DNA of 7,024 nucleotides, from the NCBI GenBank assembly GCA_021820645.1, contig JAKADJ010000117.1:1-7024 (forward strand). Reading direction: 5' to 3'. Positions 1 to 5,397 of the stretch are shown here, piece after piece. The translations under genes and the position numbers were made by a program. The DNA comes from Bacillota bacterium (lineage in GTDB: Bacteria > Bacillota_E > Sulfobacillia > Sulfobacillales > Sulfobacillaceae). Positions within the stretch are counted from its first letter, which is position 1. Each line of letters begins with the position of its first letter. The notes under the pieces were generated by a model. That model was not told the DNA's origin. It did no database searches and saw only the letters and a list, made by a program, of their open reading frames with translations.

Positions 1-129
1 CTGACAGGGTTCACGGCGTGCCGCGACTCGCCACAGGGCGTAAAGGATTACATAAGCCCAATTTAAACCCGGTTGGTTGATGAGGTGCCGTGCTTCGCCG
101 TCGAGCGATACGGTCTATTCGTCATGCGT

Positions 130-149
130 GTGGCGAGAGGAATCGCCAC
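130..149 (+). other. Perfect hairpin in the leader of the transporter operon
   Basis: GTGGCGA (130-136) and TCGCCAC (143-149) form a perfect 7-bp stem around the loop GAGGAA. It sits about 75 nt upstream of the binding-protein start. No T-run follows, so it is not an intrinsic terminator. Its role is unknown; a DNA operator or an mRNA leader element are both possible. The rest of 1-224 shows no gene I can support and no convincing -35/-10 pair; I see no T-box or other riboswitch signature. Confidence 0.45.
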
Positions 150-209
150 CTGATAATGTGCTTCCTTATTGGTGCATGGCGGAGGTCACGGCGACCACAA
201 AACGCAATC

Positions 210-217
210 AAAGGAGG
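210..217 (+). promoter_or_regulatory. Ribosome binding site that fixes a TTG start
   Basis: AAAGGAGG lies 7 nt before the TTG at 225-227. No other in-frame start candidate has such a site, and starting here gives a protein that begins directly with a lipoprotein signal peptide. The reading frame is open back to an ATG at position 90, but the extra 45 residues (arginine-rich, no signal character) would bury the signal peptide, so they are almost certainly untranslated leader. Confidence 0.85.
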
Positions 218-224
218 ACTAAAA

Positions 225-1106
225 TTGGCACACATATCGAAGTTTGCAGTTCCGGCCGTGGTTTTGGCCACCAGCGGAGCTTTGCTGGCGGGGTGTGGCT
301 CTGGATCGACCTCAACTCAAAGCACCTCCTTGTTGAGCAAAGTGAAGTCTACGCATCAACTAGTGTTTGCGATTTCTCCGTTTGCACCCCAGGATTTTCA
401 GAATTCCAAACAGCAGTGGACGGGGTATGATGTGAATATCCTACGGGGATTTGCGAAGTCCCTTGGGGCAAAGCTCGTGTTCGATCATCTCTCGTTTGCC
501 GCCTCTATTACCGCAGTGTCCCAAAAGCGCGCGGACGTCACTATTGACATTTACGAAACTAAGGCGAGAGCCAAGGTGCTGTCTTTTAGCCGGCCGATGC
601 TGAACTACAATGATGCCATTGTCGTCAATTCGCAGCATCCGGCGATTACAACCGACTCGGTTTCGGCTTTGAAAGGAAAGACCATTGGAGTGGTCACGGG
701 TTCTGCGGAGGTCGCTGAGGCGGTAGCGCTCGAAAAGCAAACCCCGAGCGACGTTAAATATTACCCCAATATTTCTGACTGCTTCCAAGCGCTATCGACC
801 GGGCGAATTGACGCGACGATTCAGCCGAGCACAGACCCGGCGTGGTCCAAGGCACAGAACCCCGCATTGCACATTAAGATACTCGGGGCCGTGCCGCAGT
901 CCGTTGCGCCGCCCGTCCAGGGGCTCCGCGGGTATTACGCGGTGCCCAAGGGCCAATACAGTGCCAGCTTTTTGAAGAAGCTCAACGCGTACCTGTTAAA
1001 GATCCAAAAGAACGGTACCGAGCAGAAAATTCTCGATAAGTATGGCTTAACGAGCCCCGTGTTCTTGCAGGGAATCGCGAGTGCTCCCAACTCGTACACT
1101 CCCTAA
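225..1106 (+). CDS. Amino-acid ABC transporter solute-binding lipoprotein (SBP family 3)
   Basis: A 293-residue extracytoplasmic binding protein that should capture a polar amino acid or similar small ligand and deliver it to the permeases encoded downstream. Residues 2-23 are a signal peptide ending in the lipobox LLAG-C, so Cys24 would be lipidated and anchor the protein to the outer face of the membrane. The mature part follows the SBP_bac_3 pattern: TGYDVNILRGFAKSLGAKL (about 66-84), the ETKARAK stretch (about 111-117) with the arginine (R115) that usually grips the ligand carboxylate, ALKGKTIGVVTGS (about 148-160), GRIDATI (193-199), and a C-terminal IQKNGTEQKILDKYGL helix. Unusually, the position after GRIDATIQ, an aspartate contacting the ligand amino group in HisJ-type proteins, reads Pro here. 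The start is the TTG with an excellent ribosome site. Family membership is firm; the ligand cannot be told from sequence. Confidence 0.93.
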   Translation: MAHISKFAVPAVVLATSGALLAGCGSGSTSTQSTSLLSKVKSTHQLVFAISPFAPQDFQNSKQQWTGYDVNILRGFAKSLGAKLVFDHLSFAASITAVSQKRADVTIDIYETKARAKVLSFSRPMLNYNDAIVVNSQHPAITTDSVSALKGKTIGVVTGSAEVAEAVALEKQTPSDVKYYPNISDCFQALSTGRIDATIQPSTDPAWSKAQNPALHIKILGAVPQSVAPPVQGLRGYYAVPKGQYSASFLKKLNAYLLKIQKNGTEQKILDKYGLTSPVFLQGIASAPNSYTP

Positions 1107-1126
1107 CGGGAAGACGTTTGAGCCAG

Positions 1127-1174
1127 CGGGTACGACTGGGGGCCAGGGTCACTGGTTCCCCGGTTTGGCACCCG
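1127..1174 (+). other. Intercistronic stem-loop between binding protein and permease genes
   Basis: A long interrupted hairpin fills the 98-nt gap. The outer stem is CGGGT (1127-1131) with ACCCG (1170-1174). The middle stem is ACTGGGG (1135-1141) with CCCCGGT (1158-1164), one pair being G-T. The inner stem is CCAG (1143-1146) with CTGG (1152-1155) around a 5-nt loop. That is about 16 pairs in 48 nt. No T-run follows, so it is unlikely to be a plain terminator. In binding-protein operons such structures often protect the 3' end of the upstream message and give a surplus of binding protein over permease; that role is inferred here. Confidence 0.55.
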
Positions 1175-1204
1175 TTCACGAGACTGTAGACGGGAGGCTC
1201 CTTC

Positions 1205-1864
1205 ATGCACGTGTTGTGGGTGACGTGGATTCATGCGCTGCCAAACTTTCTTTTGGGACTTAAAGTGACGCTGGAGATTACGGGGCTGGCGTTAGTGCTG
1301 GCATTGGTGTTGGGATTTGTTTTGGCCCTCGGTCGCCTATCCGGGGTGCGGGTTTTCGAGTTCGTGGCCATGGTGTTTGTGGAGGTTATTCGGGCAATCC
1401 CGGTTCTTGTCCTTTTGTTTGTGGCCTACTACAGCATGGGCCAATGGGGAGTGAAGCTGTCGGGGTTCGCGGCGGGCACGTTAACCTTGGGGGTGTTTTA
1501 CGCCACCCAGTATGGGGAAATTTTTCGGGGCGGTATTCTCGCAGTCGACCGGGGCCAACGTGAAGCGGCTCAGGCCCTGGGACTATCGAGCACGGCCATC
1601 ATGGGAAAGATCATCCTGCCCCAAGCCTTTTTCAATATTTTACCGCCGGCCACCAATCAGCTCAGCAATTTGATTAAGGATACCTCGTTGGTTTACACCA
1701 TTTCCGTCACCGATTTAATGTTTCAAGCGTATTTAGCTGGTTCAAACAGTTTCCAGTACATGGACGACTTCCTGTTGGCGGGCGTGCTGTACTTCGCTTT
1801 CTACATCATTTTGTCCAAACTCTTAGCGAGGTGGGAGTTGAATGTCCAACGACGTCGTGCTTAG
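1205..1864 (+). CDS. Amino-acid ABC transporter permease, first subunit (HisM/GlnP type)
   Basis: A 219-residue inner-membrane permease of the polar amino acid (His/Glu/Gln/Arg/opine) family. Hydrophobic segments lie near residues 20-43, 55-77, 88-105, about 140-175 and 188-207. The family box VEVIRAIPVLVLL is at 59-71. The cytoplasmic EAA loop, REAAQALGLSSTAIMGKIILPQA-like, occupies about 119-141 and is where the ATPase docks. LIKDTSLVYTISVTDL (156-171) is also typical. Length is normal for the family. The ATG has GGGAGG 7 nt upstream (1192-1197). Its 3' end overlaps the ATPase gene by 23 bases, implying coupled translation. Because a second, different permease follows, the channel is probably a heterodimer as in HisQM. 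Confidence 0.93.
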   Translation: MHVLWVTWIHALPNFLLGLKVTLEITGLALVLALVLGFVLALGRLSGVRVFEFVAMVFVEVIRAIPVLVLLFVAYYSMGQWGVKLSGFAAGTLTLGVFYATQYGEIFRGGILAVDRGQREAAQALGLSSTAIMGKIILPQAFFNILPPATNQLSNLIKDTSLVYTISVTDLMFQAYLAGSNSFQYMDDFLLAGVLYFAFYIILSKLLARWELNVQRRRA

Positions 1865-2636
1865 TGCAAAAAATGTGACCAAGCGATTTGGGAAATCCCT
1901 GGTGTTCGAAGATGTCACCCTAGATGTCCATAAGAGTGAGGTGGTGGCCATCATTGGTCCCAGCGGTGCTGGAAAAAGCACCTTCATCCGTTGCGTCAAT
2001 GGCTTGGTGCCGTTCGAGCAAGGGACATTGGAGCTTTTAGGGCATACGCTGGAGGGGAATAAAAAACCGTCACGGTCCGTGTTGCTGGATATTCGCACGC
2101 GGGTGGGGATGGTGTTTCAGAACTTTAATTTGTTTCCCCATCTCACCGTGATGGAAAACATTACGCTCGCGCCCATGCAGGTCAAACAGGTATCCAAGGA
2201 GGATGCGACCAAACGGGCGCAAGAACTTCTGGAGATGGTGGGACTGGGTCATAAAGCGACCATGTATCCCAAGCGGCTTTCGGGCGGTGAGCAGCAGCGG
2301 GTGGCCATTTGCCGGGCATTGGCCATGGAGCCGGAATTAATGCTATTTGATGAGCCGACGTCAGCGCTCGACCCGGAATTGGTGGGCGAAGTGTTAACGG
2401 CCATCAAGCGGCTCGCCGGCCAGGGTAGCACCATGATCCTTGTCACGCACGAAATGCAGTTCGCCAAGGAAGTGGCCGACACGGTGGTGTTTATGGCGGA
2501 TCACCGCGTGGTCGAAACAGGCCCGGCTCGGGGGTTGTTGGAGAATCCAAAATCAGACCGAGCCCAGCAATTCTTGCGTCGGGTGCTTCATCCGACCGAG
2601 GACGCCGGTGAAGAGGGAGAGGAGGGGGAGGCCTAG
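1842..2636 (+). CDS. Amino-acid ABC transporter ATP-binding protein (GlnQ/HisP type)
   Basis: A 264-residue cytoplasmic ATPase that powers the importer. All nucleotide-binding motifs are present: Walker [10 protein letters not shown] at 39-47, Q-loop glutamine in [13 protein letters not shown] at 93, signature [15 protein letters not shown] from 146, Walker B LMLFDE at 166-171 followed by PTSALDPE (D-loop), and the switch histidine in VTHEM at 203. The sequence around these motifs matches polar-amino-acid importers. The start ATG has GAGGTGGGAG about 5-14 nt upstream and overlaps the upstream permease. Beyond the usual end of the family (about residue 250) it carries a short acidic tail, EEGEEGEA, whose codons are also the ribosome binding site of the next gene. 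The stop TAG shares its G with the following GTG. Confidence 0.96.
   Translation: MSNDVVLSAKNVTKRFGKSLVFEDVTLDVHKSEVVAIIGPSGAGKSTFIRCVNGLVPFEQGTLELLGHTLEGNKKPSRSVLLDIRTRVGMVFQNFNLFPHLTVMENITLAPMQVKQVSKEDATKRAQELLEMVGLGHKATMYPKRLSGGEQQRVAICRALAMEPELMLFDEPTSALDPELVGEVLTAIKRLAGQGSTMILVTHEMQFAKEVADTVVFMADHRVVETGPARGLLENPKSDRAQQFLRRVLHPTEDAGEEGEEGEA
2610..2631 (+). promoter_or_regulatory. Polypurine ribosome binding site inside the ATPase gene 3' end
   Basis: A 22-nt run of only A and G precedes the GTG start at 2636. It contains GGAGG at 2621-2625 (10 nt from the start) and again at 2627-2631 (4 nt away), so initiation on the second permease should be strong and coupled to the end of ATPase translation. 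The same bases encode the acidic ATPase tail. Confidence 0.75.
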
Positions 2637-3283
2637 TGTGGCATATTGTGGCGAACTACGCGGGACCCATGAGTATCGGCGCGCTCAAGGATTTGAGCTT
2701 GACCGTGATCTCGGTTGCCGTTTCCATCGTCATTGGTGTGCTATTCGCCGCGGGCCGTCTCTACGGGCCCAAGCCGCTGCAAATTCTTATTTCTTGGTAC
2801 GTGGAGATTATCCGGGGATTGCCAGCGATTTTGCAGCTCTTTATCATCTTTTTTGGGTTTCAGCAGTTCGGGATTATGTTTTCGCCGCTCACGGCTTCGC
2901 TGTTGTGGCTGGTTGCCTATGGCGTCGGCTACACGGTCGAAATCTTCCGTTCGGGCATTATGGATGTTCCCGCCGGACAGTGGGAGGCAGCGGCCGCTTT
3001 GGGGTTGCCGTGGTTCACGACGCTCAAAAAAATTGTGTTTCCCCAGGCCTTAGTCACCATGTTGCCGGCCCTGACCAGCATTGTGGTACTTCAGTTGAAA
3101 AACACGACGCTGATTTACCTCATCGGGTTTTCCGACGCGATGTTTACCGCCACCTCAGGCGCCAACACGACCGATCAGCCCGGGGTTTTATACCCCATGG
3201 TGGCTCTCGCTTTTGTCATCATGAGTCTCGGCATCGGCCGCATTGGTCTTGTGATGGAGCGGCGCGCGGCGATGTATCGATGA
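2636..3283 (+). CDS. Amino-acid ABC transporter permease, second subunit (HisQ/GlnP type)
   Basis: A 215-residue inner-membrane permease, homologous to but clearly different from the one encoded at 1205-1864. Hydrophobic spans lie near residues 19-40, 52-73, 82-100, about 140-165 and 184-205. The box YVEIIRGLPAILQL is at 55-68, the EAA loop WEAAAALGLPWFTTLKKIVFPQA-like at about 116-138, and QLKNTTLIYLIGFSDAMF at 153-170. The GTG start overlaps the ATPase stop by one base (TAGTG) and is served by a strong polypurine ribosome site. The gene is the last of the operon: a terminator begins 12 nt after the stop. With the first permease it should form the membrane channel. Confidence 0.93.
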   Translation: MWHIVANYAGPMSIGALKDLSLTVISVAVSIVIGVLFAAGRLYGPKPLQILISWYVEIIRGLPAILQLFIIFFGFQQFGIMFSPLTASLLWLVAYGVGYTVEIFRSGIMDVPAGQWEAAAALGLPWFTTLKKIVFPQALVTMLPALTSIVVLQLKNTTLIYLIGFSDAMFTATSGANTTDQPGVLYPMVALAFVIMSLGIGRIGLVMERRAAMYR

Positions 3284-3295
3284 TGTATAGGGAGG

Positions 3296-3320
3296 AGCCC
3301 GTCTCTTTGAGGCGGGTTTT
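3296..3320 (+). terminator. Rho-independent terminator of the ABC transporter operon
   Basis: CCCGTCT (3298-3304) pairs with AGGCGGG (3310-3316), including one T-G pair, around the loop CTTTG, and is followed by TTTT (3317-3320). The preceding AG can extend the stem into the T-run. It lies just after the stop of the last permease gene. Confidence 0.85.
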
Positions 3321-3340
3321 ATGTCTTTACCAGATGGAGA

Positions 3341-3371
3341 CGGCCGCTCAGCCAGGCCGGTGATATTTTTT
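3341..3371 (+). terminator. Possible second, weaker terminator
   Basis: CGGCC (3341-3345) pairs with GGCCG (3355-3359) over a 9-nt loop. A run of six T follows at 3366-3371, but six bases separate stem and T-run, which weakens the case. It could act as a backup to the terminator 20 bases upstream. Confidence 0.3.
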
Positions 3372-3628
3372 CGCTCCCTTGTCCTTTCTCACGTTGTTCT
3401 TTGTCGCCAGCGGAAAATCTGCGAGCCCGGGTCATCCGGCGCAAGGAATGCGCTTCCCGACGACCTCACGATCACGATACCTTGACGCGTTCAAATTGCC
3501 CGGCCGTCTTGTGCCAACAGAAGAACAAAAGCAATGGACCGTGAAGAGGGAGGTCGCTAACGGGCCATAGGGATGCGGGATCAAACATGGTACCAGAATA
3601 TGGGGGAGGATGAACCCCTATGGTGTCG
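3372..3628. other. Stretch with no supportable gene
   Basis: The plus strand has a 63-codon open frame (3379-3570, TTG start), but no ribosome site precedes it or its internal ATG at 3448 at a proper distance, and the product (low-complexity start, then basic residues) resembles no family I know. A hairpin ATGGGGG (3600-3606) with CCCCTAT (3615-3621) sits at the right end, just before the strong terminator. A small RNA, a decayed gene or the 3' end of something rearranged are all possible. Confidence 0.4.
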
Positions 3629-3660
3629 AAGGCCTCCGTGGGGTCGGAGGCCTTGTTTTT
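3629..3660 (+). terminator. Strong Rho-independent terminator without an obvious upstream gene
   Basis: AAGGCCTCCG (3629-3638) and CGGAGGCCTT (3645-3654) form a perfect 10-bp stem with the loop TGGGGT, followed by GTTTTTCTTT. The T-run defines it as a plus-strand terminator. On the minus strand only two T follow the stem, so it would serve the convergent gene at 3674-3856 poorly. The plus-strand transcript it ends has no confident coding region. Confidence 0.88.
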
Positions 3661-3673
3661 CTTTGACCGGTTC

Positions 3674-3856
3674 TTAGTGCTCCACTCGGTTTGTAAGCAG
3701 TGCTCCCAGCCCCACGACGCCGACGAAAAACATCATCAACGAGGTGACCATCATGGTTTGATGGTGAAGAGCGGTGTAATTTTGCATGCTCATCACCAAA
3801 AAAATTCCGCCAACCACAATGAGGCCGACGATAAAGAGAGTTGCGATAAAGCGCAT
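3674..3856 (-). CDS. Small two-helix membrane protein, loosely LapA-like
   Basis: A 60-residue hydrophobic protein with two predicted membrane helices: about residues 3-24 (FIATLFIVGLIVVGGIFLVM) and about 37-54 (MMVTSLMMFFVGVVGLGALL). Between them is a short loop, SMQNYTALHHQT, and the protein ends in the polar NRVEH. The hydrophobic-helix, glutamine-asparagine, second-helix layout recalls LapA/DUF1049 proteins, but the resemblance is weak. I chose the ATG at 3856 because it gives a protein starting at the first helix and has AAAGGCGGGG 6 nt upstream. The frame continues to an ATG at 3931, adding 25 glycine- and charge-rich residues that do not look coding. A possible -10 (TATAGT, 3935 to 3930 on the minus strand) lacks a clear -35. 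The gene converges on the terminator at 3629-3660. Function unknown. Confidence 0.7.
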   Translation of the reverse strand: MRFIATLFIVGLIVVGGIFLVMSMQNYTALHHQTMMVTSLMMFFVGVVGLGALLTNRVEH

Positions 3857-3944
3857 GATTGCCCCGCCTTTCCCAATACCCGCACCAGGTAGCGGTTCCG
3901 CTATTCCTGAACGGTGAAATTCTTTCTCCACTATAGCTTAGGGG

Positions 3945-4130
3945 ACCCCGAAAGTGCACCCCTTTTGAACCAGTGATTTGTTGAAAAAGTAGGGTATGCG
4001 GATTCTATGATGGATCGGGCCATTGTCGCGGGGTCCGTCATGTGGGGGCCAAAGCGGATTTTGTGATGGATCAAGTCGGCCCGTCATATGCAGGTCAACC
4101 CGGATTATGTGATGGATCGGAAAATTCCCA
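3945..4130. mobile_element. Possible remnant of an insertion-sequence end (IS21-like layout)
   Basis: The stretch begins with GTGCACCCCTTTTGAACCAG and TTGTTGAAAAAGTAGGG, then continues into three copies of a degenerate repeat. IS21-family elements are known for ends that carry several internal repeats of the terminal sequence, and this layout resembles that. No transposase or helper ATPase gene is present and no opposite end is visible in the window. If the reading is right, this is a solo end left after a deletion. Exact borders cannot be fixed by eye. Confidence 0.35.
3997..4118. repeat. Three degenerate tandem repeats sharing GGATTNTRTGATGGATC
   Basis: Copies at 3997-4016, 4053-4072 and 4099-4118 share the core CGGATT-N-T-R-TGATGGATC with few differences, at spacings of 56 and 46 bases. 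The last two are part of a longer unit: 4033-4072 and 4079-4118 align without gaps over 40 bases with about 32 matches, including CCGTCATRTG and GG-Y-CAA. No coding explanation fits, since the repeat spacings are not multiples of three. Confidence 0.8.
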
Positions 4131-4143
4131 TCGCAGGGATGCG

Positions 4144-4503
4144 GGATTTTGGTCATGCAAGGTGGTGCGACAATCCACAGGCCGTGTGATCGGGCTCCTT
4201 GACGTCCACATCGACGCCGAGACCTATCTCTCATTGCTGATAATCCACCGGAGCTATGCGCACCAAGGAATTGGCCAACACGTCTATAGAGCGCTCGAAG
4301 CTTATGCCCGGTCCTATGCAAGCCGCATGATCCGCGTTGACGTCGTGATGGGCTATGATGATCGCGTGCGAGACTTCTGGATCCGCAACGGGTTTCAGGC
4401 GGTGGAGCATATCACGCTGGAATGGAACGGGTCTAAGCTTCCGGCGACCACGATGAAGAAGGCCCTGGTGCCTGCTGAAGGAGGCCAGCGCGCATCGCGA
4501 TGA
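4144..4503 (+). pseudogene. N-terminally truncated GNAT acetyltransferase
   Basis: The frame encodes the central and C-terminal parts of a GNAT N-acetyltransferase. TGRVIGLLDVHID corresponds to the third strand, LSLLIIHRSYAHQGIGQHVYRALEAYA-like residues to the acetyl-CoA-binding motif A (with the QGIG pyrophosphate turn), and VDVVMGYDDRVRDFWIRNGF to the strand and helix that close the CoA cleft, followed by a final strand and a short basic tail. About 50-60 residues that normally precede the third strand are absent. The same frame stays open upstream to a GTG at 4042, but those codons read through the repeat array and have no GNAT character or ribosome site. No well-placed start exists within the GNAT part. 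I therefore regard it as a gene beheaded by the event that left the IS-like repeats. Expression as a fused 153-residue protein is possible but unlikely. Confidence 0.72.
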
Positions 4504-4517
4504 CGTCCGACGCGTAG

Positions 4518-4742
4518 GCAAGACTGTCCGCTAATCCCGCGATCGCTTCGACGGAGAGGGAGCACGCGAGCCCAGATACGACGCATTGGTTCCCCGGAGA
4601 AGAGTCGTGCTATGGATGGGGTTGGGTCATCCCGCACCCTGGGCTGGCAGCGCGGGCGGTCGAGTTCCGCGAGACCATGCCGCCATCGCGTGTGGGACGC
4701 TGGGTTGAACGCGAGGCAAGCGCTAATATGACGGCGAGGTGA
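4518..4742 (+). other. Start-less open frame, possible gene fragment
   Basis: Seventy-four codons are open between a TAG at 4515-4517 and the TGA at 4740-4742. The translation (for example HWFPGEESCYGWGWVIPHPG, then ARAVEFRETMPPSRVGRW) has protein-like composition, but I recognise no family. There is no ATG, GTG or TTG with a ribosome site at a useful place. It may be a decayed gene fragment belonging to the scarred region, or chance. The interval 4504-4749 shows nothing else apart from the ribosome site of the next gene. Confidence 0.25.
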
Positions 4743-4749
4743 ACTCATC

Positions 4750-4914
4750 ATGGTACCGGGGTTCGTAATCATTATCCTAATTTTGCTCTTTATCGTCGTT
4801 CCATGGATTATCCAGTGGGGCATGACGATACAAAATGCGCATCGGGTCGAGGAACTGGAGCAGCAAGTCCAACGGCTCCACGACCAACTCGATGCCATCT
4901 CTGGTGAAGATTGA
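4750..4914 (+). CDS. 54-residue single-pass membrane protein with coiled coil
   Basis: A short gene starting at ATG 4750, with GAGGTG (4736-4741) 8 nt upstream, which supports real translation. Residues 4-23 (GFVIIILILLFIVVPWIIQW) form one strong membrane helix. Residues about 28-51 (QNAHRVEELEQQVQRLHDQL and onward) follow a heptad pattern with V33, L36, V40, L43 and L47 spaced 3 or 4 apart, so a parallel coiled coil or helical bundle is likely. It ends in the acidic SGED. The layout suggests a small membrane-anchored oligomer, with the N-terminus probably outside or in the membrane and the coil in the cytoplasm. I do not recognise a named family and assign no function. It stands alone: the upstream neighbours look decayed and a toxin-antitoxin pair follows 240 nt later. 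Confidence 0.72.
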   Translation: MVPGFVIIILILLFIVVPWIIQWGMTIQNAHRVEELEQQVQRLHDQLDAISGED

Positions 4915-5105
4915 AATGACGCCACCGGCCCGCGAGGCGGCGGTACCCGTGGGGAAAAATAGCCCGGGCGCGAGCACAACCTGATGAGGCTGCGGGACTT
5001 TCGGGGGCGTATCTGCAGTTAACCCAGTGCGGCTCATGAGAGACGCTGGCCATGCACTATGGAAGCGAATTAGTGATGTCGAGCGATTCCTCCTCTCGGG
5101 TTTTT

Positions 5106-5123
5106 CGCGCGTCGATGGGCGCG
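5106..5123. promoter_or_regulatory. Candidate operator beside the toxin-antitoxin promoter
   Basis: CGCGC (5106-5110) and GCGCG (5119-5123) are a perfect 5-bp inverted repeat with an 8-bp spacer, ending directly before the extended -10. Antitoxins of this kind commonly repress their own promoter, and the position would suit that. The arms are short and GC-only, so chance is possible. A second small inverted repeat, TCAT/ATGA (5129-5139), overlaps the -10. Confidence 0.3.
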
Positions 5124-5132
5124 TGGTATCAT
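5124..5132 (+). promoter_or_regulatory. Extended -10 promoter of the toxin-antitoxin operon
   Basis: TGGTATCAT fits an extended -10 (TGn plus a hexamer matching TATAAT at five of six positions). The -35 region (TTCGCG at 5104-5109 for a 17-bp spacer) is poor, which extended -10 promoters tolerate. Transcription would begin near 5139, leaving a short leader with the ribosome site GGAGGTG at 5143-5149. Confidence 0.5.
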
Positions 5133-5154
5133 GGAATGAAATGGAGGTGTGGGC

Positions 5155-5397
5155 ATGTCTGCAGGCGTTCCGTGGCCCCCGTCCGGATTTGATGAGTTGT
5201 CACCCGAAGAAAAGGTCGATTACGTCCAGTCCCTGTGGGACCGTATTACGGCGAGCGAAGACCGGGTGCCGGTGCCCGACTGGCACAAAGACGTCATTCG
5301 GCAACGACTAGCTGACCCGGATGCCAACCCTATGGATTGGGATCAGGTTCGGGATCGAATTATCCGTGACTTGCGTCAATCGAAGCCAAAGGCATGA
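5155..5397 (+). CDS. Antitoxin of a type II toxin-antitoxin pair (addiction module component family)
   Basis: An 80-residue acidic protein of the Unstab_antitox / putative addiction module component family. The family marks are LSPEEKVDYVQSLWDRI (15-31), the PVPDWHKDVIRQRLADPDANP segment (39-59) and the closing DWDQVRDRIIRDL helix (61-73). It should neutralise the downstream toxin by direct binding and probably represses the shared promoter. I chose the ATG at 5155, 7 nt after GGAGG (5143-5147); a GTG six bases upstream is in frame but overlaps the ribosome site. The usual GxSW connection before the last helix is shortened to NPMDW. The stop overlaps the toxin start as ATGA, a typical arrangement that makes antitoxin before toxin. 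Confidence 0.88.
   Translation: MSAGVPWPPSGFDELSPEEKVDYVQSLWDRITASEDRVPVPDWHKDVIRQRLADPDANPMDWDQVRDRIIRDLRQSKPKA

Noticed and set aside
1..80. Two frames open from the left edge (ending at 66 and 80), possible 3' end of an upstream gene
   Set aside because: Both are open over the same few codons and neither translation is recognisable, so no choice can be made.
2440..3363. 307-codon plus-strand open frame across the ATPase end and second permease
   Set aside because: It lies in another frame over two well-supported genes, has no family motifs, and its translation is rich in residues typical of out-of-frame reading.
3620..3892. 90-codon plus-strand frame opposite the small membrane protein gene
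   Set aside because: It starts inside the terminator hairpin and is antisense to a better candidate with membrane helices and a ribosome site.
3569..4147. 13-base match AGGGATGCGGGAT at 3569-3581 and 4135-4147
   Set aside because: One exact 13-mer pair in 7 kb is within chance, and the flanks do not match.
3938..4321. 127-codon minus-strand open frame through the repeat array
   Set aside because: It reads the repeats in shifting frames, overlaps the GNAT remnant, and shows no domain.
4395..4979. 194-codon minus-strand open frame
   Set aside because: It is antisense to the GNAT remnant and the 54-residue gene, has no ribosome site, and its product is Arg/Ser/Pro-rich with no recognisable domain.
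5080..5105. CGAG/CTCG hairpin followed by TTTTT upstream of the toxin-antitoxin promoter
   Set aside because: Only four Watson-Crick pairs close a loop of more than 10 nt, too weak for a terminator call.
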